A stretch of 15,013 nucleotides of DNA from Candidatus Woesearchaeota archaeon. GTDB taxonomy: Archaea; Nanobdellota; Nanobdellia; Woesearchaeales; WJKL01. Every line of letters begins with the position of its first letter. The stretch's first letter is position 1. Position numbers and translations under genes: made by a program. The notes under the pieces were generated by a model. It did not search any database. It was given only the letters and a program-made list of their open reading frames with translations, and was not told where the DNA came from. Below are positions 9,101 through 14,910 of this stretch, piece after piece. The stretch is taken from contig JAHWIT010000139.1 of assembly GCA_019322455.1 (NCBI GenBank), forward strand, positions 1-15,013, in the 5' to 3' direction.

Positions 9101-11321
9101 AAGCTTACTTGATGGCTGGCCTGTTGAAGTCGGCTTTATTTCAAAACCACCTGTCATAGCAGACTTAAATCAAGACGGAATATTTGAAATAATTGTCGCT
9201 GAACCTTATTCATTTAGTCCTCCTTATCATGCAAATATTAGCGTGTTTGAACCAGATGGTACTCTATTTAAAGAATGGAAACAGAGCAGTGTTGAAAACA
9301 GGCACAGGATATGTGGTTCTCTCGATGCAATCACTGTATGTGAACTTTCTGTAGGAGACATAAATAATGATGGATATCCAGAGATTGTAGTTGCACAAGA
9401 GATTACTTATTTAGAAGAAGATTGTTCTAAAGATAGCGAATGTAAGAGTAATAAATGTGCTCATGGAAAATGCTTAACTGAATTACACGAAATTCTCGCT
9501 TTTAATAATACAGGTGCCTTTTTAGAAGGCTGGCCTGTTGAATTAAATAAAAATGATAGAGGCCGTTCTACTCCTCTTTTAGCTGACATCAATAATGATG
9601 GTAATTTAGAGATTTTTGTTGGCTCACTAGCAGCAGGAATAAGTTCAGATTATAATAATTTATACGGGTTTTACAGCAATGGAACTAGGATAAATAATTT
9701 TCCTGTTTTAATTTATGGTTGGAGGTATTCAAATGCAATTGCAGATATAAATAATGATGGCCAATTAGAAATATTTACACAAGGAAGTCTGATGGATATA
9801 AAAGGAAATTTAATATGGACTAATAATATCTATACCAAAACTCATCCTGCAATTGGAGACTTGAATAAAGATGGACAGCTAGAGATAGTTTATGGAGGTT
9901 TTGGTGGAAAGATTGTTGCTGTGAATTATGATGGATCCTTTTTAGAGGGCTGGCCTGTTAAAATTGAAGTAGAGAATAACCTTAATATTATAGGAGATCC
10001 TATTATTGGAGATATTAACGGAGATAACTTTCCTGATGTGATCATAAGCGATGATAGAAATAAAATTTATGCTTTTAATTATGATGGAACTATAATTGAT
10101 GGTTTTCCTAGAATAACTGATTTAACAGAGGAAAGGTTAAGGTTAAATTTGGGTGACTTAGATAATGATGAAGATATCGAATTGATTGCTTCTAGTTTAT
10201 GGAATACAAATAAGGTTACTACAATATATGTATGGGATCTTGATTCACCATATAATCCAGAAACAATAGAATGGCCAATGTTTCAACATAACCCTCAACA
10301 TACTGGATTATATACAAAACCAGCAATACCATTTTGCGGCAATGAAATCTGTGAACAAGGAGAAAACTACACAAATTGTCCAGAAGATTGCCCTGACTGC
10401 GATGATAATAACATATGTACAGTTGATTCATATAACTACACCGAACAAAAATGTGTAAACACACCAATAATTCCTTGTTGCGGCAATGAAATCTGTGAAC
10501 TAGGAGAAAACCACACAAATTGTCCAGATGATTGCCCTAATTGCGATGATAATAACATATGTACAGTTGATTCATATAACTATATTGAACAAAAATGTGT
10601 AAACACACCAATAATTCCTTGTTGTGGCAATGAAATCTGCGAACCAGGAGAAAACTATACAAATTGTCCAGAAGATTGTTTACCAAAAGGCAAACTAATA
10701 ATTGAATCAGAACAAGGAAATTACACAGTCCTGGGTGATCTTACAGAAGAAATGACAAAATATGTAGGGAATAAAGCAATAGCAACAGGTTATAATAGAT
10801 CAACTCCAGAAGAATTAAAAATTGATGTTTTAGAATATAAAATTCATATTCCATACTGCGGAGATCAAATATGTGAACTCGAAGAAACATTTGAGAATTG
10901 TCCAGAAGATTGCACACTTAATTGCAAGGAATTCTATAATACCTTTTGGCATACAGATGAATGCTCTGTTGAATATTGTGAAGAAGGCAGTATTATGACT
11001 AATTGTGTTTCTAAAAGAGAAAGACCTGATTTCTGGAATATCTATTATATGGAAACCTGTGAAAAAGAAACACTTTCAGGTGAATGCAACAAAGATGCTT
11101 CTATGTATTGCAGAAATGGAAAATGGATTAGATGTAAAGTAAATAAAATGTGTGTTGATGGCTCTTGTTTACCTACACTTAAAATAGGTTGGCATTATGG
11201 ATCCTGTGATGAATCAAGATGTAATCCATACAAATATATTAGTTGTGAAGAACAATATTTTATCTCCATGTCTTGGTTTTTTAGAATTAAATTATTCAGA
11301 GAAGTTTGTCTTATCACTTAA
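6126..11321 (+). CDS. Secreted subtilisin-like (S8) protease with inserted beta-propeller, FG-GAP repeats and Cys-rich tail, 1731 aa
   Basis: Signal peptide 1-28 (cleavage near IFA/QQ). A prodomain (about 45-195) has a charged helical insert and an ITGHAV motif at 133-138. The S8 domain is complete: Asp229 (IIDTGVDYTH), His608 (HGHGTH), oxyanion Asn705 (AAGNSG) and Ser788 (SGTSMATPH). Asp and His are 379 residues apart, against about 32 in subtilisin. Residues 242-587 form an insert of repeated VYDxNTGxxxxI strands, a likely TolB/WD-like beta-propeller. After the protease come a beta linker, about eight FG-GAP/VCBS-type Ca-binding motifs (DINxDGxxE; 965-1344) with a small Cys insert after the third, the WPMFQHNPQHTGLY boundary, four CGNxICExGE motifs (1404-1596), and a Cys-rich tail. 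There is no membrane anchor at the C-terminus. It is probably active outside the cell. The start overlaps the preceding stop (ATGA), with no clear ribosome binding site of its own. Confidence 0.93.
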   Translation: MNQPYKKLISRKSLWIILLLIILPIIFAQQDTPLIQEPFIDMLPEQQFEGYIIQFQEEPVLEKKADLESDIQQRESELEASSPLYKYTLGQIKRIGIAYSKSRKSSRVRSQRDRILQEHRNALADIQARIPSITGHAVASQQNTKLPNEFTDVFNGISLNITTQEAEQLKQSPYVKTIYPNYRVNITLMDSVPLINADDVWQLDEDGNDCAVSGKECLTGKNVTIAIIDTGVDYTHTDLGGTLVEERPFEKINDKPLDLFFPYYPQDIDQQIALDGNRLVYYSNNTIYIYSFETNTHTKINIANDNLTWIRRLTVNGNLLVYLAHDEFAFEKAIYLYDINTGIHKKIDDNIDDISFISISNKNVIYGKGLFDQNRILNWNIYVYNISTEQTITIENDIEINYMPLSSGNIVVYPVPAPLCYKNVGVYDTNTGEKRYINPPDIGPILDFEDDKILYATCSKTNFDPDWKTYYLYDINTGEYTILSEDLEKIEEGSETNIKSGLGIVSYINKGAIGDPIIFFSKDVNADKIIAYDQLQDRYVQINVLKSSGTLDAQGNKVCFIGSDLNIYCHDYNSTDPYEIPEITFNSKVIGGHDFVNNDNNPMDDHGHGTHCAATAAGNGTLKGVAPDAKIYAYKVLDSRGSGYWDWVIAGIERAVDPNQDKDFSDHVNIISMSLGGSGNPDDPVSQAVDTAVENGIVAVIAAGNSGPRERSIGSPGTARKAITVGASDKTDNIAYFSSRGPVIWPNGTIIKPDIVAPGVGICAAQWDAAWQARQCIDTEHVAISGTSMATPHVAGAAALLLQKNPDWTPDEIKMALRNTAIDIGKDINTQGYGRIDALNAIKHAGIPAIAKIETSGILNEDTADIIGTASGKEFSNYVLYYGKGDNPSVWEEITRSNVPVINDVLYSGFDTSLLGEGINYFKLVVRNTDETESKDITIVSKLPLDLTLINIETESILGTPIVFDINGDGFKEIIINLRSHPSKVYVFKHDGSLLDGWPVEVGFISKPPVIADLNQDGIFEIIVAEPYSFSPPYHANISVFEPDGTLFKEWKQSSVENRHRICGSLDAITVCELSVGDINNDGYPEIVVAQEITYLEEDCSKDSECKSNKCAHGKCLTELHEILAFNNTGAFLEGWPVELNKNDRGRSTPLLADINNDGNLEIFVGSLAAGISSDYNNLYGFYSNGTRINNFPVLIYGWRYSNAIADINNDGQLEIFTQGSLMDIKGNLIWTNNIYTKTHPAIGDLNKDGQLEIVYGGFGGKIVAVNYDGSFLEGWPVKIEVENNLNIIGDPIIGDINGDNFPDVIISDDRNKIYAFNYDGTIIDGFPRITDLTEERLRLNLGDLDNDEDIELIASSLWNTNKVTTIYVWDLDSPYNPETIEWPMFQHNPQHTGLYTKPAIPFCGNEICEQGENYTNCPEDCPDCDDNNICTVDSYNYTEQKCVNTPIIPCCGNEICELGENHTNCPDDCPNCDDNNICTVDSYNYIEQKCVNTPIIPCCGNEICEPGENYTNCPEDCLPKGKLIIESEQGNYTVLGDLTEEMTKYVGNKAIATGYNRSTPEELKIDVLEYKIHIPYCGDQICELEETFENCPEDCTLNCKEFYNTFWHTDECSVEYCEEGSIMTNCVSKRERPDFWNIYYMETCEKETLSGECNKDASMYCRNGKWIRCKVNKMCVDGSCLPTLKIGWHYGSCDESRCNPYKYISCEEQYFISMSWFFRIKLFREVCLIT
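6849..7886 (+). other. Beta-propeller insertion within the S8 catalytic domain
   Basis: This segment encodes residues 242-587 of the subtilase. The canonical text breaks after DYTHTDLGG and resumes at KVIGGHDFVNND. In between are at least five repeats of the form IYxxDxNTGxxxxI, for example LYDINTGIHKKI near 7135, VYDTNTGEKRYI near 7400 and LYDINTGEYTIL near 7540. The spacing suits propeller blades. Removing the segment would leave an ordinary Asp-His spacing. Confidence 0.75.
9423..9473 (+). other. Small cysteine module inserted in the FG-GAP region
   Basis: The segment encodes CSKDSECKSNKCAHGKC, four cysteines in 17 residues, directly after the third FG-GAP motif (VGDINNDGYPEIVV) and before the propeller text resumes. 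It resembles short disulfide-bonded knobs of the form CxxDxECxxxxCxxGxC and probably forms a loop on the propeller surface. Confidence 0.55.
10335..10679 (+). repeat. 144-bp in-frame tandem repeat encoding Cys motifs (2.4 copies)
   Basis: Units start at 10335, 10479 and 10623, exactly 144 bases (48 codons) apart. Each begins with CGNEICExGEN and NCPxDC; the first two continue with CDDNNICTVDSYNY, QKCVNTPIIPC. The third stops after the first 57 bases. The DNA is nearly identical between units, which suggests recent unequal recombination or slippage. A fourth, diverged motif (CGDQICELEE to NCPEDC) follows at 10857-10913. Confidence 0.9.
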
Positions 11322-11378
11322 AAACCCAAACAAAACACTAAGAATTAATTAAGAAATCAAATCTAATTTTTAAAATAA

Positions 11379-11407
11379 TTTATTTTTCTTCTTCCTCTTT
11401 TTCTTTA
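11379..11407 (+). terminator. T-rich candidate terminator of the surface-protein operon
   Basis: A pyrimidine tract with several T runs (TTTTT, CTTCTTCCTC, TTTTT, CTTT) begins 58 bases after the subtilase stop. Archaeal RNA polymerase commonly terminates at T-rich non-template tracts without a hairpin. The same tract is the Glu/Lys-rich end of the leftward small ORF, so its composition may have another cause. Confidence 0.35.
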
Positions 11408-11472
11408 GGAAAAAAACTTTCTAATGATTTACAATCCTTGCTTGCTTCATAACTCACTGTTTGTTTCTTCAA
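11380..11472 (-). CDS. Possible small leftward ORF, 30 aa, Lys/Glu-rich
   Basis: Reading leftward, a TTG at 11472-11470 opens a 30-codon frame ending with TAA at 11382-11380. The product starts MKKQTVSYEASKDCKSLESF and ends in FFPKEKEEEEK. Exactly 6 bases upstream of the TTG is GAGGTGA (11485-11479), the same element that precedes folA, and a second GAGGTGA lies 14 bases further upstream. A palindromic TATA-like element and a small hairpin lie upstream in the right order for a short leftward transcript. I recognise no family. The product has no membrane segment, is hydrophilic, and carries one cysteine. The ribosome binding site is the main evidence; a chance ORF of this size is possible. Confidence 0.4.
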   Translation of the reverse strand: MKKQTVSYEASKDCKSLESFFPKEKEEEEK

Positions 11473-11478
11473 AAAAAA

Positions 11479-11499
11479 TCACCTCTTTTTTTTCACCTC
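11479..11499 (-). promoter_or_regulatory. Doubled GAGGTGA ribosome binding element
   Basis: Two GAGGTGA heptamers on the minus strand (11485-11479 and 11499-11493) are separated by seven A residues, a 14-base period. The one nearer the TTG at 11472 has near-ideal spacing. The second could be a duplication or an alternative ribosome docking site. Confidence 0.45.
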
Positions 11500-11519
11500 T
11501 AATTATAAAATCTAAACAC

Positions 11520-11536
11520 CTCGTTTTCCCAACGAG
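11520..11536. other. Small hairpin, possible 5' end of the leftward transcript
   Basis: CTCGTT at 11520-11525 and AACGAG at 11531-11536 form a perfect 6-bp stem with a 5-base loop. It is locally GC-richer than its surroundings. If the minus-strand TATA-like element at 11559-11568 is used, transcription would start close to this hairpin, placing it at the 5' end of the small RNA. Confidence 0.35.
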
Positions 11537-11558
11537 TACATTTTAGAAAGTAAAAATG

Positions 11559-11568
11559 ATTTATAAAT
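11559..11568 (-). promoter_or_regulatory. Palindromic TATA-like element (candidate leftward promoter)
   Basis: ATTTATAAAT is a symmetric archaeal TATA-like box. Read leftward it predicts a start about 25 bases on, near 11537, just before the hairpin and the leftward small ORF. Because it is symmetric it could also serve rightward transcription. Confidence 0.35.
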
Positions 11569-11675
11569 AATATCAACATTGAAAATATAATACCAAATAT
11601 ATATACTAAATGGCCACACTATTATGTTGTAACAAACACTATTAATCAAAACAAAGTTATAAAGGACTAACAAAA

Positions 11676-11688
11676 AATATTTAAATCT
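11676..11688 (+). promoter_or_regulatory. Candidate TATA box of the thyA operon
   Basis: AATATTTAAATC lies about 37 bases before the thyA ATG. A start about 25 bases downstream, near 11707, would give a very short leader that still includes the GGGGG at 11710-11714, a plausible ribosome binding element 4 bases before the ATG. A second candidate (GTTATAAAG, about 11656-11664) lies further upstream. Confidence 0.4.
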
Positions 11689-11718
11689 TTAAAATTTCAG
11701 AATCAGACAGGGGGATAA

Positions 11719-12585
11719 ATGAAAGCTTATCTTGATATTATAAATAAAATTCTTAAAGAAGGAGTAGTCAAGAAAAACAGGACTGGAATAGATGCTATTT
11801 CAATCCCAGGAGCAATGTTTGAACATGATATGGAAAAAGGATTTCCTTTATTGACTACAAAATCAGTTCCATTAAGATTAGTTTCTTCTGAATTAGAATT
11901 CTTTATCAAAGGAATTACAGATAAAAATTGGCTAAGAGACAAAGACAACCATATCTGGGATGCATGGTGTTCTCCTGATAAAGTTCCTTATGGCCATGAT
12001 GAAGAAACAAAGAAAAAAATGATGGAAGAGAGAGAACTAGGTCCTATTTATGGATGGCAGTGGAGAAACTTTGGAGCAAAATATATTGCACATAATCAAC
12101 CATCAGAAGGAAAAGGAATTGATCAATTAAAAAATGTAGTAGAAAAATTAAAGACAGATCCTAGTGATAGAAGAATGATTATTTCAGCATGGAATCCAGT
12201 TGATTTTCACAGGATGGCTCTGCCACCATGCCATTATTCATTCCAAGTTACAGTTATTGGAGACAAACTGAATCTTTTATGGAATCAAAGATCAATTGAT
12301 TCTGTTTTAGGCTTGCCTTTTAATATTGCAAGTTATGCATTATTGCTGCATTTATTAGCAAAAGAATCTGGATTTAAAGAAGGCAAGCTTGTTGGATTTT
12401 TAGCAGATACTCATATTTATGTAAATCATTTAGATGGAATTAAAGAACAATTAGCAAGAAAGCCTTTCCCGCTTCCTACAATAAAAACAGAAAACTTCAA
12501 GTCAATATTTGATTGGAAGCATACTGATACAAAAGTAGAAAATTATGAGAAACATCCAAGAATAAAATTTGAGGTGGCTGTATAA
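11719..12585 (+). CDS. thyA: Thymidylate synthase, ThyA type, 288 aa
   Basis: It methylates dUMP to dTMP using 5,10-methylene-THF, yielding dihydrofolate (cytosol, homodimer). All family landmarks are present: KNRTGIDAISIPG near the N-terminus, LLTTKSVPLR, the paired arginines R151/R152 in DRRMIISAWNP that reach across the dimer, catalytic Cys171 in LPPCHYSFQ, QRSIDSVLGLPFNIASYA for dUMP binding, and DTHIYVNH. At 288 residues it is slightly longer than the E. coli enzyme; the extra residues are mainly a charged insert (about 89-110) before GPIYGWQWR. ThyA releases DHF, so the cell needs the DHFR encoded next. It is the first gene of a four-gene operon and has a candidate promoter directly upstream. 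The C-terminus (KFEVAV) is intact. Confidence 0.97.
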   Translation: MKAYLDIINKILKEGVVKKNRTGIDAISIPGAMFEHDMEKGFPLLTTKSVPLRLVSSELEFFIKGITDKNWLRDKDNHIWDAWCSPDKVPYGHDEETKKKMMEERELGPIYGWQWRNFGAKYIAHNQPSEGKGIDQLKNVVEKLKTDPSDRRMIISAWNPVDFHRMALPPCHYSFQVTVIGDKLNLLWNQRSIDSVLGLPFNIASYALLLHLLAKESGFKEGKLVGFLADTHIYVNHLDGIKEQLARKPFPLPTIKTENFKSIFDWKHTDTKVENYEKHPRIKFEVAV

Positions 12586-12610
12586 TGAAAATTCAAAATT
12601 TTCATTATGC
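12580..12610 (+). other. Long perfect hairpin spanning the thyA stop codon
   Basis: ATAATGAAAATT (12582-12593) and AATTTTCATTAT (12597-12608) are exact reverse complements around a CAA loop. The stem can extend to 14 pairs with one U-G and one G-C pair (12580-12610). It includes the thyA stop and ends 11 bases before the GAGGTGA of folA. No T-tract follows directly, so it looks more like an RNA stability, processing or translation element than a terminator. Confidence 0.7.
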
Positions 12611-12621
12611 CAAAAATCATA

Positions 12622-12628
12622 GAGGTGA
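12622..12628 (+). promoter_or_regulatory. Ribosome binding site that decides the folA start
   Basis: GAGGTGA is 9 bases from the ATG at 12638 but only 3 bases from the in-frame TTG at 12632. The spacing favours the ATG. Confidence 0.6.
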
Positions 12629-12637
12629 TTTTTGAGC

Positions 12638-13153
12638 ATGACTGAAATAATTGTTATTGTTGCAGTTGCCAAAAATAATGCAATTGGAAAAGATAATGAT
12701 ATTCCATGGCATATTAAAGAGGATTTTGAGCATTTCAAGGAAAAAACATCTGGCTTTCCATGCATAATGGGAGATAAAACCTATGAATCATTGCCTGATA
12801 ATGCAAAACCTCTGCCAGGAAGAGAAAATATAGTTCTTACTTTTGACAAAAACTACAAACCAAAAGGAACAACTGTTTTCAATGATTTTTATGAAGCTAT
12901 TGAATATGTAAAGAAAAAAGGAGTGGAAAAAGCATTCATAATAGGAGGAGCAACAATCTATAAACTAGGAATGAAAGTTGCAGATATATTTGAATTAACA
13001 AGAATCTATCATGATTATGATGCAGACACATTTTATCCTGAAATAAATTTTGATGAATGGGAACTAATTAATCAAGAAGATCATGAAGGGATGGATATCA
13101 AGAATAAATTCAATGTAAAATTCTCATTTCTAACATATAAGAGAAAAAAATGA
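12638..13153 (+). CDS. folA: Dihydrofolate reductase, 171 aa
   Basis: It reduces dihydrofolate to tetrahydrofolate with NADPH, recycling the product of ThyA. Landmarks: VAKNNAIGKDNDIPWHIKED with Trp24 and the catalytic acid Asp29 at the family position, MGDKTYESLP (usually MGRKT), LPGRENIVLT for NADPH binding, and IIGGATIYK. The length of 171 residues is typical of prokaryotic DHFR. I start at the ATG at 12638; starting at the in-frame TTG at 12632 would add two residues but leaves only 3 bases to the GAGGTGA. The stop overlaps the glyA start as ATGA. The Asp in place of Arg in MGRKT is a small departure near the cofactor site. The gene is 52 bases from thyA, with a hairpin between them. Confidence 0.95.
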   Translation: MTEIIVIVAVAKNNAIGKDNDIPWHIKEDFEHFKEKTSGFPCIMGDKTYESLPDNAKPLPGRENIVLTFDKNYKPKGTTVFNDFYEAIEYVKKKGVEKAFIIGGATIYKLGMKVADIFELTRIYHDYDADTFYPEINFDEWELINQEDHEGMDIKNKFNVKFSFLTYKRKK

Positions 13154-14466
13154 TTAATCAAGAAGAATTAAAGAAATCAGATCCTAAAGATGCTGAAGCA
13201 GTAAAAAATGAATTAAAAAGGCAAAGAGAATCAGTTGAATTAATTGCCTCTGAAAACTTTGTTTCTATTCCTGTTTTGCAGGCAATGGGAACATGGCTTA
13301 CTAATAAATATTCAGAAGGCTATCCTCATAAAAGATACTATGGAGGAAATGATTTTGTTGATATTACAGAAGACTTAGCAATTGAAAGAGCTAAAAAACT
13401 GTTTGATGCAGAGCATGCAAATGTACAGCCTCATGCAGGTTCCCAGGCAAATATGGAAACCTATTTTGCCTTGCTTAACCTAAAAGATAAAATCTTAGGA
13501 ATGAATCTAGCTCACGGAGGACACTTAACTCATGGCAGTCCAGTTAATTTCTCTGGAAAATTCTATAATTTTATTTCATATGGTATCTCAAAACAAACAG
13601 AAAGAATAGATATGGATGAAGTAAGAAAAATAGCATTAAAAGAAAAACCAAAATTAATTTTAGTTGGTTATAGTGCATATCCAAGAAATTTGGATTTTAA
13701 AGAATTTCGTGCAATAGCAGATGAAATAGATGCTTATCTAATGGCAGATGTTGCGCATTTTGCAGGAATTATTACAGCTAGAAAACATATGATGCCATTT
13801 CCACATTGTGATGTTGTAACAACAACCACTCATAAAACATTAAGAGGCCCAAGAGGTGCAATGATTTTATCAATGGAAGAAGATAGGCTTCATAATAAAT
13901 ATCATTCAGATAAAAAATTAAAAGATGGATCTCCTAAAAAACTTTCAAGTTTGATTGATTCAGCAGTATTTCCAGGAATGCAAGGAGGCCCTTTAGATCA
14001 TGTTATCGCAGCAAAAGCAGTTGCATTTGGAGAAGCATTAAAGCCTTCTTTTATAACTTACATTGAACAAGTTCTGAAAAATGCAAAAGCATTAGCACAA
14101 GCATTAATGAATCATGGATTTAAATTAATCTCAGATGGTACAGACAACCATCTAATGCTTGTTGATTTAACAAATAAAAATATAACAGGAAAGCAGGCAG
14201 AGCATGCTTTAGATGAAGCAGGCATTACCTGCAATAAAAACATGGTTCCATTTGACACAAGAAGCCCTTTTGATCCTTCTGGAATTAGATTAGGAACACC
14301 TGCTATTACAACTAGAGGTTTTACTGAATCAGATATGCAGGTTATTGCAGATTCTATAAACAAAGTTATCTCAAATATTGACAATAAAGAAATTATTTCT
14401 AAAGTAAAACAGGATATCTTAGAATTATGTGGAAAATATCCATTATACCCAGGAGTTAAATTATAG
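13150..14466 (+). CDS. glyA: Serine hydroxymethyltransferase, 438 aa
   Basis: This PLP enzyme converts serine and THF to glycine and 5,10-methylene-THF, the one-carbon donor for ThyA. Landmarks: SVELIASENFVS, KYSEGYPHKRYYGG, VQPHAGSQAN, LAHGGHLTHGSPVNFSG, DVAHFAGI, the PLP lysine K229 in TTTTHKTLRGPRG, FPGMQGGPLDHVIAAKAVAF, and IRLGTPAITTRG near the end. It is of the bacterial GlyA type and 438 residues long, about 20 more than E. coli; a lysine-rich insert after LSMEEDRLHNKY (about 244-265) accounts for much of this. The start overlaps the folA stop (ATGA), without a strong ribosome binding site, so translational coupling is likely. Its neighbours indicate use with folate rather than methanopterin. 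Confidence 0.97.
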   Translation: MINQEELKKSDPKDAEAVKNELKRQRESVELIASENFVSIPVLQAMGTWLTNKYSEGYPHKRYYGGNDFVDITEDLAIERAKKLFDAEHANVQPHAGSQANMETYFALLNLKDKILGMNLAHGGHLTHGSPVNFSGKFYNFISYGISKQTERIDMDEVRKIALKEKPKLILVGYSAYPRNLDFKEFRAIADEIDAYLMADVAHFAGIITARKHMMPFPHCDVVTTTTHKTLRGPRGAMILSMEEDRLHNKYHSDKKLKDGSPKKLSSLIDSAVFPGMQGGPLDHVIAAKAVAFGEALKPSFITYIEQVLKNAKALAQALMNHGFKLISDGTDNHLMLVDLTNKNITGKQAEHALDEAGITCNKNMVPFDTRSPFDPSGIRLGTPAITTRGFTESDMQVIADSINKVISNIDNKEIISKVKQDILELCGKYPLYPGVKL

Positions 14467-14471
14467 GAGGT
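14465..14471 (+). promoter_or_regulatory. Ribosome binding site of dut
   Basis: AGGAGGT overlaps the glyA stop codon and lies 7 bases before the dut ATG at 14479. It is the strongest canonical Shine-Dalgarno element in the operon. Confidence 0.75.
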
Positions 14472-14478
14472 TATAGAA

Positions 14479-14910
14479 ATGAAAATACAAATGCAAAGAG
14501 AAGATAAGGAAGTTACACTTCCAAATTATGCACATCCAGGAGATGCTGGATTAGATTTATTTTCTGCTGAAAGCTGTGTTTTAAAGCCAGGAGAGAGAAA
14601 AATAGTAGCAACTGGTGTTAGGATTGCTTTGCCTGTTGGTTATGAAGCACAAGTAAGGCCAAAGTCTGGATTAGCTGCAAAGCATGGCATCAGTGTTGTG
14701 AATACACCAGGAACAATTGATGCAGGATATAGAGGTCTTGTTGGAGTTATCTTAATAAATCATGGAACAGAAGATTTTGCTATAGAGAAAAACATGAAGA
14801 TTGCACAGATGGTAATCAACAAAGTAGAAAATGCAGAAATTGAAGAAGTTGAATCCTTAGACGACACATCTAGAGGAGAAGGTGGTTTTGGCTCAACAGG
14901 AAAAAATTAA
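14479..14910 (+). CDS. dut: dUTP diphosphatase, trimeric family, 143 aa
   Basis: It hydrolyses dUTP to dUMP and pyrophosphate, keeping uracil out of DNA and supplying the ThyA substrate. All five motifs of the homotrimeric family are present in order: I PGDAGLDLFSA (20-30), II VRPKSGLAAKHGI (59-71), III NTPGTIDAGYRGLVGV (75-90, catalytic Asp81), IV MKIAQMVI (106-113), and V RGEGGFGSTG (132-141), which closes over the neighbouring active site. The length and the immediate C-terminal end after motif V are typical. It is 12 bases after glyA with its own good ribosome binding site and is the last gene of the operon. Its stop codon is shared with the terminal bases of a converging gene. Confidence 0.97.
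   Translation: MKIQMQREDKEVTLPNYAHPGDAGLDLFSAESCVLKPGERKIVATGVRIALPVGYEAQVRPKSGLAAKHGISVVNTPGTIDAGYRGLVGVILINHGTEDFAIEKNMKIAQMVINKVENAEIEEVESLDDTSRGEGGFGSTGKN

Larger units (their letters stand above)
11322..11718. other. Intergenic region between the surface-protein and thymidylate operons
   Basis: These 397 AT-rich bases have no long ORF. I see a T-rich candidate terminator, a possible leftward small ORF with two GAGGTGA elements, a 6-bp hairpin, a palindromic TATA-like element (ATTTATAAAT), further TATA-like stretches, and a 9-base direct repeat (ACACTATTA at 11616 and 11636, 20 bases apart). No tRNA, CRISPR or mobile-element ends are visible. Confidence 0.7.

Noticed and set aside
10219..10518. 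Minus-strand ORF of 99 codons across the Cys repeats
   Set aside because: Shadow of a repeated AT-rich coding region; its internal repeat simply mirrors the 144-bp tandem repeat and it has no ribosome binding site that I can see.
10335..10679. CRISPR-like array
   Set aside because: The repeats are 144 bp, contiguous, in frame and coding; there are no spacers.
11224..11352. Alternative +1 frame near the subtilase end (CLGFLELNYSEKFVLSLKN, stop at 11350), suggesting a C-terminal frameshift
   Set aside because: The annotated frame keeps plausible codons and cysteines up to its stop, and I see no homologous tail to decide; an alignment of orthologues would be needed.
11610..11645. Rightward 11-codon ORF (ATG at 11610) upstream of thyA
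   Set aside because: Very short, no ribosome binding site, and in a region better explained as promoter.
12632..12634. In-frame TTG as folA start
   Set aside because: Only 3 bases from GAGGTGA, while the ATG at 12638 has 9-base spacing and gives a typical DHFR N-terminus.
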